A stretch of 64,000 nt of DNA from Mesomycoplasma ovipneumoniae SC01 (GCF_000218525.1 NZ_AFHO01000003.1:1-64000), one strand, 5' to 3'; positions 21,888 to 34,354 are shown, counted from the first letter of the stretch. A program made the numbers and translations. The notes: generated by a model not told the origin, from the letters alone.

Positions 21888-22166
21888 TTAATGTGATTGA
21901 TTTGGAGCAATTTTCTCATTTTCTTCTCTAATTTTCAACAAAGCTTGATTTAATGTGATAGAAATTAAATCTTCTAGTGTTTCAATATCGTCTTTGTCAA
22001 CTAAAAATGGAGCAATTTTTAACTTTTTTAACTCAAAACCTCCTGAAATAGTCAGCGAAATTCCTTGATTTTCAAAGTCAAAATCTGTTTTTTCTAACAA
22101 ATCTTTTTTTACTTTATGATCTTTTTGCATTTTTTGTGCTTCTTTTAATAGTTTTTGAAGATTCAT
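21888..22166 (-). CDS. YbaB/EbfC family nucleoid-associated protein
   Basis: A 92-residue small DNA-binding protein, beginning NLQKLLKEAQKMQKDHKV, with the central ISGGFELKKLKI strand segment. The gene order dnaX-ybaB-recR is the classic arrangement and supports the call. ATG at 22166 follows AGAAAGGAAAAAC. Its role in DNA maintenance is inferred from the family. Confidence 0.9.
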   Translation of the reverse strand: MNLQKLLKEAQKMQKDHKVKKDLLEKTDFDFENQGISLTISGGFELKKLKIAPFLVDKDDIETLEDLISITLNQALLKIREENEKIAPNQSH

Positions 22167-22226
22167 GTTTTTCCTTTCTCTTATTTAAGTAAATTATATA
22201 AACTATTTTAAAAAGTTTAAAAATTT

Positions 22227-24458
22227 TTATTCATCAAAGAATAGTTTTTCTAAATCTGCCTTAGAAATAGCGGGTTTATTTGGTTTTTCAAAAGGTTTTA
22301 GCAAAAATTTTTCACCGCGTGCTTTAATTTCATTTGCCCTTTTCTTTGTTTCTTCAACAAGATTATTACTTAAGGCAAGACCGTAGATTTCCTGGCCAAA
22401 AATAGTTTTTAATAATTCATTGACTCCATCGCTTTCTTTTTCCATTTTCTCAATTAATAATTCTTCATATTCTGGATTTTTAGTAATAAAACACACAAAA
22501 TTAGATCCTAATGAAAGAATTTGTGCATGTTTTAATACTCCAACAGTATCTATGAATCCTAAAGTATACTGAAAATCTAACAAATTTTTGCTTCATTTTT
22601 TGCGTAAATCTAAATAAATTTCACGGTTTGTGTCATAAAATTTTTTTCCCAAAAGTATAAGATTTAGCGCCTCATCAACGGACAAATAATCATTTGGCAG
22701 ATTCTTTTTTAAAAATTTATTTACGTATGAATTTCTGTCAAATGAAAAATTATCGTCTTTTTCTTCATTTTTATTAAAATATGATGTTTTATTATTTGTT
22801 TTTTGGCCTGAATCAATGAAATTATCATTTTTTTTGGCAGTATCATCAGTATTTTTATCATTAGAATTTAAAAAAGAGTTTGAAAAATCGATGTTTTCAG
22901 GCGAATTCAAATTTGAACTTTCAGTTTTATATAAAAAATTACTTTGATAACTAGCGCCCTCGGGATCCAACAAAGGATTAAAAGCATTGTCCCTGTTTTT
23001 AAAATTATCGCCTGTTTTAGAGCTTTTTTGAGTTTTTAAGATTTTTGTCTCTAAATTATTTTTGATTTTACGGTTAAAAATTGATTCCCAAGCCAAATCA
23101 TCGCTACCATGCAAATCTAAATCGGCATCATCATCGTCATCAAGAATTGGATCATCATAATTAAATAAATTTTGGGTATTTGTTTTTTGGCTCAAATTAT
23201 AATTTGAGCCAAAATTTTTATCACGGACAGTAACAAACTCTAATTTTTTTGGAGGTTTTTCCTCATTTTTGATATTTTTTTCGCTTTCTTCAGTGCCGAT
23301 TTTTACCTCTTCTTTTGGTTTTTCAGCAAATTTGTCCGAATTTTCTAAAACAGATTGGCTTTTTTCTTGCAAGTTTTCCTTTTTAAAAGCAAGAATTTTC
23401 ATGACAAAAATTTCAAGGCTTAAACTTTGAAACTTATCATGATTAATATCCTTTAAAGTTGAAAAGCCAATATCTAAAAATTTAAAAGCAAAATCATGGC
23501 TAATTTTTAAATTCGCCAAATCAGAAGTTGAATAAATTTCGATTAAGTCTTCTTCTTGAGTTTTTTCTCATATAATTCACTCTTTGACTAAATTTATTAA
23601 TGACTCAATTAAAATTTGAAAATTTTTGCTTTGTAATAAAAGTTTATCTAGTAAATCAAAGGCTTTTTGGGACTGTGCCAAAAAAAGAACATTTATAAAT
23701 TCAACAAGTTTTTCACTTGAAACTAGCCCAAAAAGTTCTTCGACACTTGTTTTACTCAAAAAGTTGTTACCAAAAATTACCGCCTGCTCAAGAATTGAAA
23801 TTGCATCCCGCAGACTATTGTGGCTTAATAAACACACGGATTTTAGGGCATCTTCTTCATATTTTACGCCTTCATATTCTAAAATTTGTGAAAGTCGTTG
23901 TGAAATTTGCTCTTTGTTTAGGCCAAGAAAATTATATCTCTGCACTCTCGAGAGAATTGTCAAAGGGATTTTATGAACTTCAGTTGTTGCTAAAATGAAA
24001 ATAATATGACTTGGCGGTTCTTCCAGAGTTTTTAAAAAAGCGTTAAAAGCTGAAGTTGAAAGCATATGAACCTCATCTAAAATATAAATTTTATATGGGC
24101 TAACCTGAGGTAAATTAATAGAGTTTTCAACAATCTCACGGATTTCTTTAACACCATTGTGCGAAGCAGCATCCATTTCAACTATATCAATAGAGTTATT
24201 TATATTTTTAAGACAATTTTGACACGGGTCAATCGGATTTTGCTCTTTGTGAGTGCAATTTATCGCGTTTGCAAATATTTTTGCAAGCGAAGTTTTTCCA
24301 GTGCCTCGTGGTCCTGAAAAAAGATAAGCGTGAAAAAACTTTTTTGATTTAACGATATTTTTTAAACTTTCAACTAAATATTGTTGGCCAACAACATCAG
24401 CAAATTTAGTAGGTCGATATTTTCGATATCAAGCTACATATTCATTTGTATTTTTCAT
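22227..24458 (-). CDS. dnaX: DNA polymerase III subunits gamma/tau
   Basis: A 743-residue clamp-loader ATPase. Walker A SGPRGTGKTSLAKIF, the Cys zinc module (CTHKEQNPIDPCQNC), Walker B YILDEVHMLS and the sensor EEPPSHIIFILATTE..KIPLTILSRVQ are all present. Residues about 345-590 form a highly charged, Asn/Asp/Lys-rich low-complexity linker with an Asp run. A conserved C-terminal segment follows. Three or more TGA-Trp codons occur. It is the first gene of the long leftward operon that ends with ligA. Confidence 0.94.
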
Positions 24459-24601
24459 ATTTCTCCAAGATTTTCAAAAAAAATCCTTTAAAATTTTTAA
24501 ATTTAATATTTAAAAATAAAAGTATACTTAAATAGTTTATAATTATAAATTATAATAAAATAAAATTAAAAATAGACTTTATATAATTTAAGGATTTTTA
24601 G

Positions 24602-24937
24602 ATGTCAGTCGCATTCAGCAAGGAACAAAATTCAGCTCAAAAGAAATGTCCTATAAACGAAAGATTTGTATTTAATTTTCGAATTTTAAGTTATTCCTTT
24701 CGGAAATTAGAAATTTCAGTTGAAGGTCTTAATAGAACAATCGATTATGATTCAGAATATTTTTTTTCGTTTGTTGAAAATTTAATCTTCTTTTTATCAA
24801 AAAACAAATATGCGCTCCGTTGAGATTATGAAAAAATAACACTTTTTAATTTAGAAAATTTACAATTAGCAGAAAATCTTGATGATTTTAAATCAAAATT
24901 CAAATTAATTACAACTTTTGATTTAGAACATAACTAA
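24602..24937 (+). CDS. Small protein of unknown function upstream of lplA
   Basis: A 111-residue soluble protein from ATG at 24602, with one TGA-Trp. It has mixed alpha/beta character and one Cys, and no signal or membrane segment. It is divergent from dnaX and 14 bp upstream of lplA, so it is probably co-transcribed with lplA. A weak TATAAT at 24582-24587 lies unusually close to the ATG. I do not recognise the family. Confidence 0.65.
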
Positions 24938-24951
24938 AATATGGAGGAAAC

Positions 24952-25950
24952 ATGAAGATTTATACTACTAAAAAAACAAGCCCATTTTACACATTAGTTT
25001 GCGAAGAAATGATTCTAAAAGATGACCAGAATCAGGATGATATTTTATATTTCTACCAACATAATAATGCAATAATTATCGGAAAAAATCAAAATATTTA
25101 CGAGGAAATTAAGCTTGAAGAAGTTGAAAAACAAAGAATTGAAATTTATCGTCGACTTTCTGGGGGCGGTGCTGTTTATCACGATTTAGGAAACATTAAT
25201 TTTTCATTTATAACTAAAAAACAGAATCACAGTTATCAAAAATTCTTGACACCAATTATAGAATTTTTTAAATCTTTTGGTTTAGATGCTGAATTCAAAG
25301 GTAGAAATGATCTAATAGTTAATGGGGCTAAAGTTTCGGGCAATGCTCAAATAATTTACAAAGATAGAATTGTTCACCATGGAACAATTCTATTTAATGC
25401 TAATTTGGCAAAATTAGGCCAAGTATTAAAGCCAAATCGATTAAAAATTGAGTCCAAAGGAATAAAATCTATACGTCAACGGGTAACAAATATTTTGCAT
25501 GAAATTGAAGAACAAATCGAAGATTCTGAGTTTATTTCAAGACTAATCACATTTTTTGAAAATAAATATCAAACAAAAGCACAAGATGTTGAAACTTATT
25601 TTCAAGATGGGAGAATATCTCAAAAAGATTTTCAAGAAGTTCAAGACCTAAGACGATCTAGAGAATGAGTTTTTGGTTCAAATCCTTATTTTAGCTATGA
25701 AAATATAGCCCGAACTAGTGGCGGGGTTTTAAAAGTGCTTGCAAATATTGAGAAAAATCACATTGTTAAAATAAAATTTGAAGGTGATTTCTTATCTCAA
25801 AGATCAATTGAGGAAATTCAAGAAATTTTAGAAAATAAGGAATTTACTAGATCAATTCTAGAATCAGAGCTTCTTCAAATTACAAATCTTGATGAATATT
25901 TTGGCGCAATTCCTCTTAATGAAATTTTGGATACAATTTTTGGAAGTTAA
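24952..25950 (+). CDS. lplA: Lipoate-protein ligase
   Basis: A 332-residue enzyme that attaches lipoate to E2/H-type proteins. The N-terminal catalytic domain shows NNAIIIGKNQN, RRLSGGGAVYHDLGNINFSF and RNDLIVNGAKVSGNAQ (lysine that contacts lipoyl-AMP). The C-terminal accessory domain follows a TGA-Trp after RRSRE. ATG follows TGGAGGAAAC. It is 14 bp after the small orphan gene and 6 bp before a hydrolase. Confidence 0.93.
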
Positions 25951-25956
25951 TTATTA

Positions 25957-26763
25957 ATGATGGTTCATTCAAAAATTACTGTTGAAAATGAGGATATTTT
26001 TTATTTTTTAGAAGAAACTGGAAAGCAAAAAGTATTATTTTTACACGGTTTTAATTCAAGTCATAATTTCATTTTTCAACTTAAAAAGAAACAAAATCGT
26101 AACTATGACATTGTTTCATTTGATTTTCCCGGTTGTGGTCAAAGCACTAATAATAATGAAATTAATGTTAAAAATTACCAAAAAATTGCGGCTAGTTTCA
26201 TTAAAAAGCTCAATCTAAATATCCAAATTGTAATCGGTCACTCACTTGGCGGAGCTATTGCTCTGTATATTTTAAATGAAAATTTGGCAAAAAAAGCGAT
26301 TTTAGTTGCTCCACTCAATCCTTTTATTTTAGAGAAAAATTCGCAAAGTGAAGCTGAAAAATTAGCAAATTGACTCTTGCCTCAAGACATTGAGTCTGCA
26401 AAAGATAGTCTTGAACATTTAGTTTTTACTGATAATTTTAGTTATAAGAAAAATTTAGCAAAAAATGCTATTAATTTTCTTGAAAATGTCACAAAAAAAA
26501 GAGAAATTTTTAAAAAGATTGTTTTTGATGAAATCTTTAATTTAGAATGGCTTAAAACCGAATTGTTGCCACTTTACCAACAAAATAATAATTATTTTTT
26601 AATTGCTGGTGTTGAAGATCATTTTGTGCCATTAGAAAGTCTTCAAAAAGTTTGTTCAAATTTTAATAAAAATCTTATAAAATTTGAACAAACTGGTCAT
26701 GCAGTTTTTTTCGAAAGAAGTGATGAAATTAATACTGAAATTGAAAAAATTCTAGAAATTTAA
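25957..26763 (+). CDS. Alpha/beta hydrolase
   Basis: A 268-residue protein with the hydrolase fold. VLFLHGFNSSHNF gives the oxyanion segment, VIGHSLGGAIAL is the nucleophile elbow (Ser in GHSLGG), and GVEDHFVPLE and TGHAVFFE provide the Asp and His. One TGA-Trp lies at EAEKLANW. The substrate is unknown; esterase or lipase-like activity is likely. Its last codons (KILEI stop) are duplicated 0.6 kb downstream. Confidence 0.85.
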
Positions 26764-26803
26764 GCCTGTAATCCGGCTCTTATTTTTTCAGCAATTTCTT
26801 TTG
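26746..26803. repeat. 58-bp direct duplication, left copy
   Basis: Matches 27377-27434 at 55 of 58 positions. It carries the last codons of the hydrolase gene plus, on the other strand, a duplicate of the last codons of the DJ-1 gene (AKEIAEKIRAGLQA stop). It directly flanks repeat copy 2, as expected for a long target-site duplication. Confidence 0.85.
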
Positions 26804-27376
26804 CTGAGCTTCCCTATTTGTTGGCAGAAATTCACTTTTTAGTGAATATAAATACGAAAAATAACGGTAAATCCGTGTTTTTTGACCTAAAATCTTAATT
26901 TTTATTATTTTAAAATTAATCTTCTCCAAAAAAAAAAAAAAAATGCTTTGCCCAAGAAAAAAATATGTTATAATAAATCCTACTTAAGAATAATTAATAA
27001 ATTTTGATATTGAATTAAGGGGGACTTAGTTATGTTTTTTGTCTAAAAAAATCAGACACTGCGAATTATCCATTATATTTTTAAATATGATGGAATGCCT
27101 TAAATTTACCCGTTTAGAAATCTACAAATTTGTGGCTTTTAATTGTTGTTCTTTCAAAACTTCACATGTTTTTTTAGGCTCAATTTAAATAAAAATGAGT
27201 TTTTTATTTGCATTGAGTTTAAATAGTAGTTGTATTTTTTATGATTTTTGTTATTTTATCCATAAATTGATTTTGCCAGTGTTTTAAAATAGGTAATTAA
27301 CTTTTGCGAAAAAAGTTAAGAAAGTGCCCAAAATAATAAACTAGGACACTTTCTTAAGATTATCTCATCAAACTGG
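26804..27376. mobile_element. MITE-like repeat element, copy 2 (inverted relative to copies 1 and 3)
   Basis: A 573-bp element whose reverse complement matches copy 3 (51150-51729) almost end to end. Its ends are CTGAGCTTCCC...TTGGCAG on the left and CTCATCAAACTGG on the right, which are imperfect inverted repeats. It contains the TTCACTTTTTAGTGAA palindrome, a 16-A tract (26928-26943), a rightward TATAAT (26969-26974) and an AAGGGGGA site before ATG at 27032. That ATG opens only a four-codon frame, MFFV. The elements may derive from an IS1634-like insertion sequence. Confidence 0.75.
26969..26974 (+). promoter_or_regulatory. Promoter inside repeat copy 2
   Basis: TATAAT in ATATGTTATAATAAATCC lies 25 bp after a 16-A tract. 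Downstream are AAGGGGGAC and ATG followed by three codons and a stop. The same layout is in the other two copies. Confidence 0.5.
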
Positions 27377-27434
27377 AAAATTCTAGAAATTTAAGCTTGA
27401 AATCCGTCTCTTATTTTTTCAGCAATTTCTTTTG
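27377..27434. repeat. 58-bp direct duplication, right copy
   Basis: Partner of 26746-26803 with three mismatches. This copy contains the functional 3' end of the DJ-1/PfpI gene, while the left copy holds the functional 3' end of the hydrolase gene. This shows an insertion at the junction of two convergent genes. Confidence 0.85.
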
Positions 27435-27927
27435 AAGCTAATTTTTCAATGACTTTAAATGCAAATTCAGCTGAAGATGAGGCATTTCTAGCTGAAATAT
27501 AATTTCGATCAACTGTAACTAAATCGTTTTTTCTTGTTGGTGTGTTTGAATTTGTTTCATCAGGGTATGAACTAAATTCATAATTTGGGGCTAAATTACG
27601 CTCAAAAATAGCATTTGGCGCATCACAAATTGCAAAAATATCCTTGTTTTGTGCAAAAAATTCACTAATTAATTTGAGTGCTGGCTCACAAGTTCGAAGA
27701 TGTTGTGCCGCAACTCCGCCTGGTATAAAAATTGCATCAAATTCATTAGATTTTCAATTGCTTTTGGCTTCAATTTGAACAACCCCGAATTGCCCTGTTA
27801 CAATTTTGTTTTCAGGGTTATAAAATTCAATTTTATCGTATAAATTGGCCTTTTTTATTAACGAAACAAAAGTTGTAAACTCTATATCCTGAAATTTATC
27901 AAGCAAAACTACCAATAATTTTTTCAT
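27391..27927 (-). CDS. DJ-1/PfpI family protein
   Basis: A 178-residue protein of the class I glutamine amidotransferase-like superfamily. It begins KKLLVVLLDKFQDIEF. AIFIPGGVAAQHLR and FAICDAPNAIFE place the conserved nucleophile Cys at the usual elbow. ATG at 27927 follows AGGAGTAATA. Members act as chaperones, deglycases or proteases; which applies here is unknown. A TGA-Trp lies in EAKSNWKSN. Its last codons are duplicated on the far side of repeat copy 2. Confidence 0.88.
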
Positions 27928-27952
27928 TATTACTCCTCATTAAATAAAATAA

Positions 27953-27992
27953 AATAAAATTGTACCATAAATTTTTATGGCACAATTTTATT
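27953..27992 (-). terminator. Hairpin terminator after serS
   Basis: A 19-bp near-perfect inverted repeat (AATAAAATTGTACCATAAA / TTTATGGCACAATTTTATT, one mismatch) between serS and the DJ-1 gene. On the minus strand it is followed by TTTTATTTTATT. The arm TGGTACAAT could also act as a -10 for the DJ-1 gene. Confidence 0.6.
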
Positions 27993-28015
27993 CGTTAAAA
28001 ATTTATATATAAAAT

Positions 28016-29257
28016 CTAATTAAAATAAGGTTTTAAAACTTCTGGAACTGTTCAACTACCATCAGGGTTTTGATTTTGCTCGAGTAAAATCGCGACAATT
28101 CTATCAATTGCAAGCCCAGATCCGTTAATTGTGTGTGCATAAATGTTATTTTTTTCATCACGATAGCGAATTTTTGCTCTTCTAGCTTGAAAATCGCCAC
28201 AATAACTAATTGATGAAACTTCACGATATGTCTGTTCTGATGGAAGTCATGCTTCTAAATCAATAGTTTTTTTACTTGAAAATCCAAGATCACCAGTACA
28301 CAAAAGCACAGCACGATAAGGAATGTTTAGTAATTTCAAAATTTTAGCAGCATCTTGAACAACATTGTCAAATTCTTTTATTCCATTAACTTCATTTGTT
28401 ATTTTAACAAGTTCAACTTTATGAAATTCATGAAGTCGAATCAAACCTCTTGTGTCTTTACCACCACTTCCAGCCTCGGAACGATAACATTTACTATAGC
28501 CAACAAGCGAAATTGGTTTTTCTAGGTCAATAATTTCGTCTTGGTAATAATTTGTCAAAGGAACTTCGGCTGTCGGAATTAATCAAAGATCAGAATTTTT
28601 TAAAGAATACAAATCTTCTGAAAATTTCGGAAGTTGACCTGTTCCATATAGCGAATTTTCGAGAACTAAAGTATTTGGAATAATTTCCTCATAACCTGAA
28701 TTTACATGAGTATCGATCATAAAATTTATCAAAGCTCGAACTAATTTTGCGGCTAAATTTTTATAAATTACAAAGCGATTTCCTGAAATTTTTACAGCTC
28801 GTTTAAAATCTAAAATGTCTTTAGATTTGCCAAATTCATAGTGAGGTTTGATTTTAGGATCGATTTTTTTTGGTTTTCCTCAGTGATAAATTACTTGATT
28901 ATCAAGTTCAGAATTTCCAAAAGGAACTGAATCATCAGGAAGATTTGGCACTTCAAGAATTTTTTGACTAACTCAGTTATCAAGTTTTTGTCACTCTGTT
29001 TCTAAATTTGCAAGTTTATCTTTAATTTGACTTACTTGGTTTTTCAAATCTTCAGAGTCTTTATTTTCACGGACAAAAAGGCCAATTTGTTTGCTAGTTT
29101 TATTTTTTTGCGCTAATAATTCATCAATTTCCTGACGCAAAAAGTTACGTTTTTGGGCTTTTTCATATAAGTCTGCAATTATAGAAATATCAAAACCACG
29201 GTCTGATAATTTTTTTTCAACAAAAGCTTTATTGTTTAAAATTAAACGAATATCCAT
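28016..29257 (-). CDS. serS: Serine--tRNA ligase
   Basis: A 413-residue class II synthetase that charges tRNA-Ser. The N-terminal coiled-coil arm covers residues about 25-100 ([17 protein letters not shown]). Class II motif 2 appears in [20 protein letters not shown], and motif 3 in [19 protein letters not shown]. Several TGA-Trp codons are present. It starts 13 bp after eno, so the two form an operon. Confidence 0.96.
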
Positions 29258-29270
29258 ATTTTAAATTAAA

Positions 29271-30641
<1,371 letters not shown>

Positions 30642-30708
30642 TTATAGTTTAAATTTATTGAATGTATTATTATGCTAAGTAAAGATCAAAAATAATAACA
30701 TGCTAAAA

Positions 30709-30714
30709 ATTATA
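30709..30714 (-). promoter_or_regulatory. eno-serS promoter, extended -10
   Basis: The minus strand reads TTATGATATAATTTTTAG, i.e. TGA plus TATAAT, giving a leader of about 80 nt before the eno ATG. The core is identical to that of the rpsP promoter. Confidence 0.65.
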
Positions 30715-30772
30715 TCATAAACTATGAATTTAGCAAATTCTTAAATAGTAATTTTTACTTGTTATTTTAGTG

Positions 30773-31423
30773 TTAATTTAGTAACTTTTGGATTTTTGTT
30801 TTATTGGGTTTTTGAGCAAGAAAAGTTCCTACAACAATTACATCAGCCCCTGTTTCAAAGACTTTTTTTGCGTTGTAATCCTTAATTCCACCGTCAACCT
30901 GGATTAAAATGTTGTAATTTGACTCACGAATTATTTTTGATAAGTTGCTAATTTTTTGGTATGTTTCTTGGATAAAATCCTGCCCGCCTTTTCCAGGTTC
31001 AACTGACATTACCAAAATCAGATCAATTTTGGGTAATAAGTCTAAAATTTCTTCAATTTTTGTAGAAGGTTTTATCGCAAGTCCTATTTTAATTTTTTCA
31101 GAATATTTTAAAATTATCCTATGAATTTCGTCATAATTTTTACTTTCAAAATGAATTGTCACAAAATCAACATAGCCAATTAGTTCTTCAATTTGATTTT
31201 CAGGATCACTCGACATTAAATGAGCATCAGAAATAAATTTTTTGGATTTAGTCACAATTTTTTTAATTTCTGAAAGAGAAATTGCTGTATTTTCAACAAA
31301 TTTTCCATCCATAAAATCAAAATGAAATCATTTTATTCCAAGATTCAAAAAAGTTCTAACTAATTTTAGACGGTTATTTTTACTAACATTCAAAAGTGAG
31401 GGGCTAATAATCTTTTTTTTCAT
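30773..31423 (-). CDS. rpe: Ribulose-phosphate 3-epimerase
   Basis: A 216-residue TIM-barrel enzyme of the pentose phosphate pathway. Metal and catalytic segments are [37 protein letters not shown] and [12 protein letters not shown] at 31423 is the only good start and lies inside the end of rsgA (20-bp overlap). It ends about 150 bp before the eno gene. Confidence 0.93.
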
Positions 31424-32261
31424 ATTTTTCTAAAAGATAGAGATAATTTTTATACCTAGTTTCTGAAATTATGCCGTGTTTTACAGCATTTTTTACTGCA
31501 CAGTTTTCTATTGGCTCATGAAAATGAAAGCATGTTCTAAATTTGCATTTAGGCAAAAACTGGCGAAAAATTTCAAACGAACTTTTAATTTGATCTTTGG
31601 GAATTTCATCATAATGAAAGCTAGAAAATCCAGGCGTATCTACTATCTGAAAGTCTCCTTTTCTTATAATTTGAACAACTCGCGTTGTGTGTTTTCCGCG
31701 ATTTAATGAAAAAGAAATTTGCTGAACCTGAAATTGTGTGCCAAACAAATTATTGATAAAACTTGTTTTTCCAACTCCGCTTTGGCCGATAACAAAATTA
31801 AGTTTATTTTTAATTTTTTCTTGCAAATCGCTAGGAATTTTTTTTTCATTATTATTAATAAAAAAAATAGAATATCCCATTTTTTGATAATCAAGCAACA
31901 AATTTTTATAATCTGGTTCAAGATCAACTTTGGTAACTATCAAAATTGGACTAATATTTTTAAATTCAATCATTAACAAAAAAGTGTCAAGTAATAAAGG
32001 CGAAAAATTTGGTTCCTTGAGGGAAACAAAAATAAGTGCCTGGTCTATATTAGCGACTTTTGGACGATTTAGTCAGTTTTTTCTTGGAAAAATTTCTTTA
32101 ATAAATCCACTAGGATCAAACTCAACAAAATCTCCAACTAAAGGAGATATTTGTTTTTGCCTAAGTGATCCAGATCCTCTCAAAAGTGGATAGAGTTTTT
32201 GGGTTGATGGTTCAAAAACATCATAAAAACCCGCTATAACTCTAACAATTTGTCCCTTCAT
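31404..32261 (-). CDS. rsgA: Ribosome small subunit-dependent GTPase A
   Basis: A 285-residue circularly permuted GTPase that helps mature the 30S subunit. An OB-fold N-terminus comes first. The G motifs then run in the permuted order: TKVD (G4), GQSGVGKTS (G1) and VDTPGFSSF (G3). A C-terminal zinc module follows ([16 protein letters not shown]). ATG at 32261 adjoins the gmk stop. Trp codons are TGA. Confidence 0.94.
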
Positions 32262-32843
32262 CTACAGCTCTTTTATTTCTGTTGTTATAATTTTTTCAAT
32301 TTCATCGACACATTGTTTTAAATTGTCATTTACAACTTGAAATTTGAATAAATCCTTAATTTTAATTTCAGATTCAGCCTTTTTAAGTCGAAGATCGATT
32401 TGGCTTGATGTCTCTGTGAGTCTATTTTCAATTCTTTTTTTCAGAACTTCAAGCGAGGGGGGTAAAATAAAAATAGTTAAAATTTTATCTAATTGGTTAT
32501 TTTTCTTATAGTTTTCAATAATATTTTTAGCGCCATTTGTGTCAATTTCTAGTAACGGAATGAAATTTTGATCTTGAATATATTGAATTTGTGACTCTAG
32601 AGTTCCATAATAGTTATCAAGATGACAACTTCACTCAATAAATTCATTATTTTTGATTTTTTCTTTAAAAGTTGCATGGTCTAAAAAAAAATAACTCACT
32701 CCGTCAATTTCATTAACGCGTTTTGGCCTGGTTGTTGCCGAAATTGCAAGTTTTATAGGCAATTTGTTATTTTTTAATAAAATCGACTCAATCGTCCCTT
32801 TGCCAACACCTGAAGGACCAGAAATTACAATTAGTTTATTCAT
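32262..32843 (-). CDS. gmk: Guanylate kinase
   Basis: A 193-residue enzyme that phosphorylates GMP to GDP. The P-loop is VISGPSGVGKGT, followed by the GMP-binding segment SATTRPKRVNEIDGVSYFF. ATG at 32843 is chosen because the family starts close to the P-loop; another ATG lies four codons upstream at 32855. It begins 8 bp inside rsmD and ends next to rsgA. Confidence 0.94.
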
Positions 32844-33396
32844 CTTTTGCTTCATTATCAAATCTTAGGAAAAAAACAGTATTTTTAGCGTATTTTTTTG
32901 TTTTTTCAATTGAAAAAAAATTGGGAATTAATTTAGAACCTAAATTAGTTTTGTAAATTATAATTCCAGATTCTTCTAATAAATTATTTCTTGCAATTTT
33001 TAAAAAACATTTTTTGGTAATTTCTTCTTCAGCATGTGGCGGATCTAAAAAAATAAAGTCAAACTTTTGTCCAATAAGATCGTTAAGCAAAAATATTGCG
33101 TTTTTATTAAATATTTCGTATTTTTTTACGTTATATTTTTTACAAAAATCAACAATATTTTTGTATGCCTGCTGATTTAATTCTGAAGCTACAACTTTTT
33201 TTGCACCACGTGAAGCTGCTTCAAGACCGATTGCGCCTGTTCCAGCAAACAAATCTAAAACTTTTGAATTTGGAATTTCAAATTGTAACTGTGAAAAAAT
33301 CGACTCACGACAACGATCAGACATAGGCCTAACTACTGAAAATTCAGGATTTTTTATTACAGCTCGCCTATAATTACCAGAAATTATTCTAATCAT
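32836..33396 (-). CDS. rsmD: 16S rRNA (guanine966-N2)-methyltransferase
   Basis: A 186-residue SAM-dependent methyltransferase. It begins IRIISGNYRRAVI. The RPMSDRCRESIFS segment, the SAM motif VLDLFAGTGAIGLEAASRGA and the catalytic DPPHAE (usual form (D/N)PPY/F) define the family. It lies between recO and gmk with an 8-bp overlap into gmk. Confidence 0.92.
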   Translation of the reverse strand: MIRIISGNYRRAVIKNPEFSVVRPMSDRCRESIFSQLQFEIPNSKVLDLFAGTGAIGLEAASRGAKKVVASELNQQAYKNIVDFCKKYNVKKYEIFNKNAIFLLNDLIGQKFDFIFLDPPHAEEEITKKCFLKIARNNLLEESGIIIYKTNLGSKLIPNFFSIEKTKKYAKNTVFFLRFDNEAKDE

Positions 33397-33423
33397 AAAT
33401 ATTTATAAAATTATACCAAAAAA

Positions 33424-34104
33424 TTAAAAAATAATATATGAATTTTTTTTTAAAAACATCTTTAAAATTTCAAAAATAGAATAAACATGGTCAAAATTGA
33501 TTTTTTCCAAATATTCATCAAGGGAAAAATTGGCTCAATACAAAATTTCCAATTCCTTAACATTAAATCTAAAAAAAGGTTTTAAAGTGCGATGATAAAC
33601 ACATTCCATTCCGCCATAAAAATCAAAATTTACAAGCCTTTTATTGGTTTTGCAAACTTTACAACTAGTTAAATTGCCGATTCAACCGTTAATTTTAATT
33701 CAGTTGATAATTACATATACTATTATTGCATTTACATTTTTGTCGTTTATTTTGGAAAATGCACTTTGAAAAATATCAAAAATTTTAGAATCATAGTTTT
33801 TTTCATCACTAAATTGATAAATGACTTTTCAAAACTTATAAATATTTTCGTTAGTTAAATCCAACCGAACAAGGCATTCACCCTTTTTTAGTTTGGATAA
33901 TTTATTAGGATTTTTGGCCAAAAAAATCTCAAACTCACCAAGGCAGCCGGGATTTAATATATAAATATTTTTACTAGTTGGGCGACGTACGCCAAGGGCA
34001 ACCATCTTAAGAATCCCAAAATTTGTTACTAATTTAACTATTAAATCAAAGTCCCTAAAGTTAAATCTCTCGACAACTATCCCTTTAATGATTTTTTCAG
34101 CCAT
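33424..34104 (-). CDS. recO: DNA repair protein RecO
   Basis: A 226-residue recombination mediator acting with RecR. The OB-fold N-terminus reads IIKGIVVERFNFRDFDLIVKL. A partial zinc module CKVCKTNK...MEC lies in the C-terminal half. Length and position before rsmD support the call. Several Trp are TGA. It is the first gene of a leftward operon that runs to rpe. Confidence 0.82.
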
Positions 34105-34227
34105 TTTTTCATTAAAACTTATTTATGGTATTTAGGTTTAAAGATCTAAATTTAGTTAATTCTATTAAGATGAAATTTATTTTAAGGTAAAAAATTAATT
34201 TCTAAAATATTTTAGTTATAAAATATA

Positions 34228-34233
34228 ATTATA
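34228..34233 (-). promoter_or_regulatory. recO operon promoter, extended -10
   Basis: The minus strand reads TTTGTGGTATAATTATA, TGG plus TATAAT, about 125 bp before the recO ATG. Confidence 0.6.
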
Positions 34234-34348
34234 CCACAAATTAATTTTTTTTGATTGATTTGTCATTTTTTTTATTACATTTTTTTGATAATGCTTAAAA
34301 TTGTTAATTACATAAATGGTTTAGCTTAAAATTTAGCCATCTTTATGC

Positions 34349-34354
34349 TATAAT
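34349..34354 (+). promoter_or_regulatory. Promoter of the DUF31 lipoprotein gene, extended -10
   Basis: TTATGCTATAATTTGG contains TGC plus TATAAT, about 70 bp before the ATG at 34426. Confidence 0.65.

Noticed and set aside
25660-25700. TGGTTCAAATCC string resembling a tRNA T-arm
   Set aside because: It lies inside the lplA coding sequence (FGSNPYF) and no acceptor or anticodon stem surrounds it. No tRNA was found in the window.
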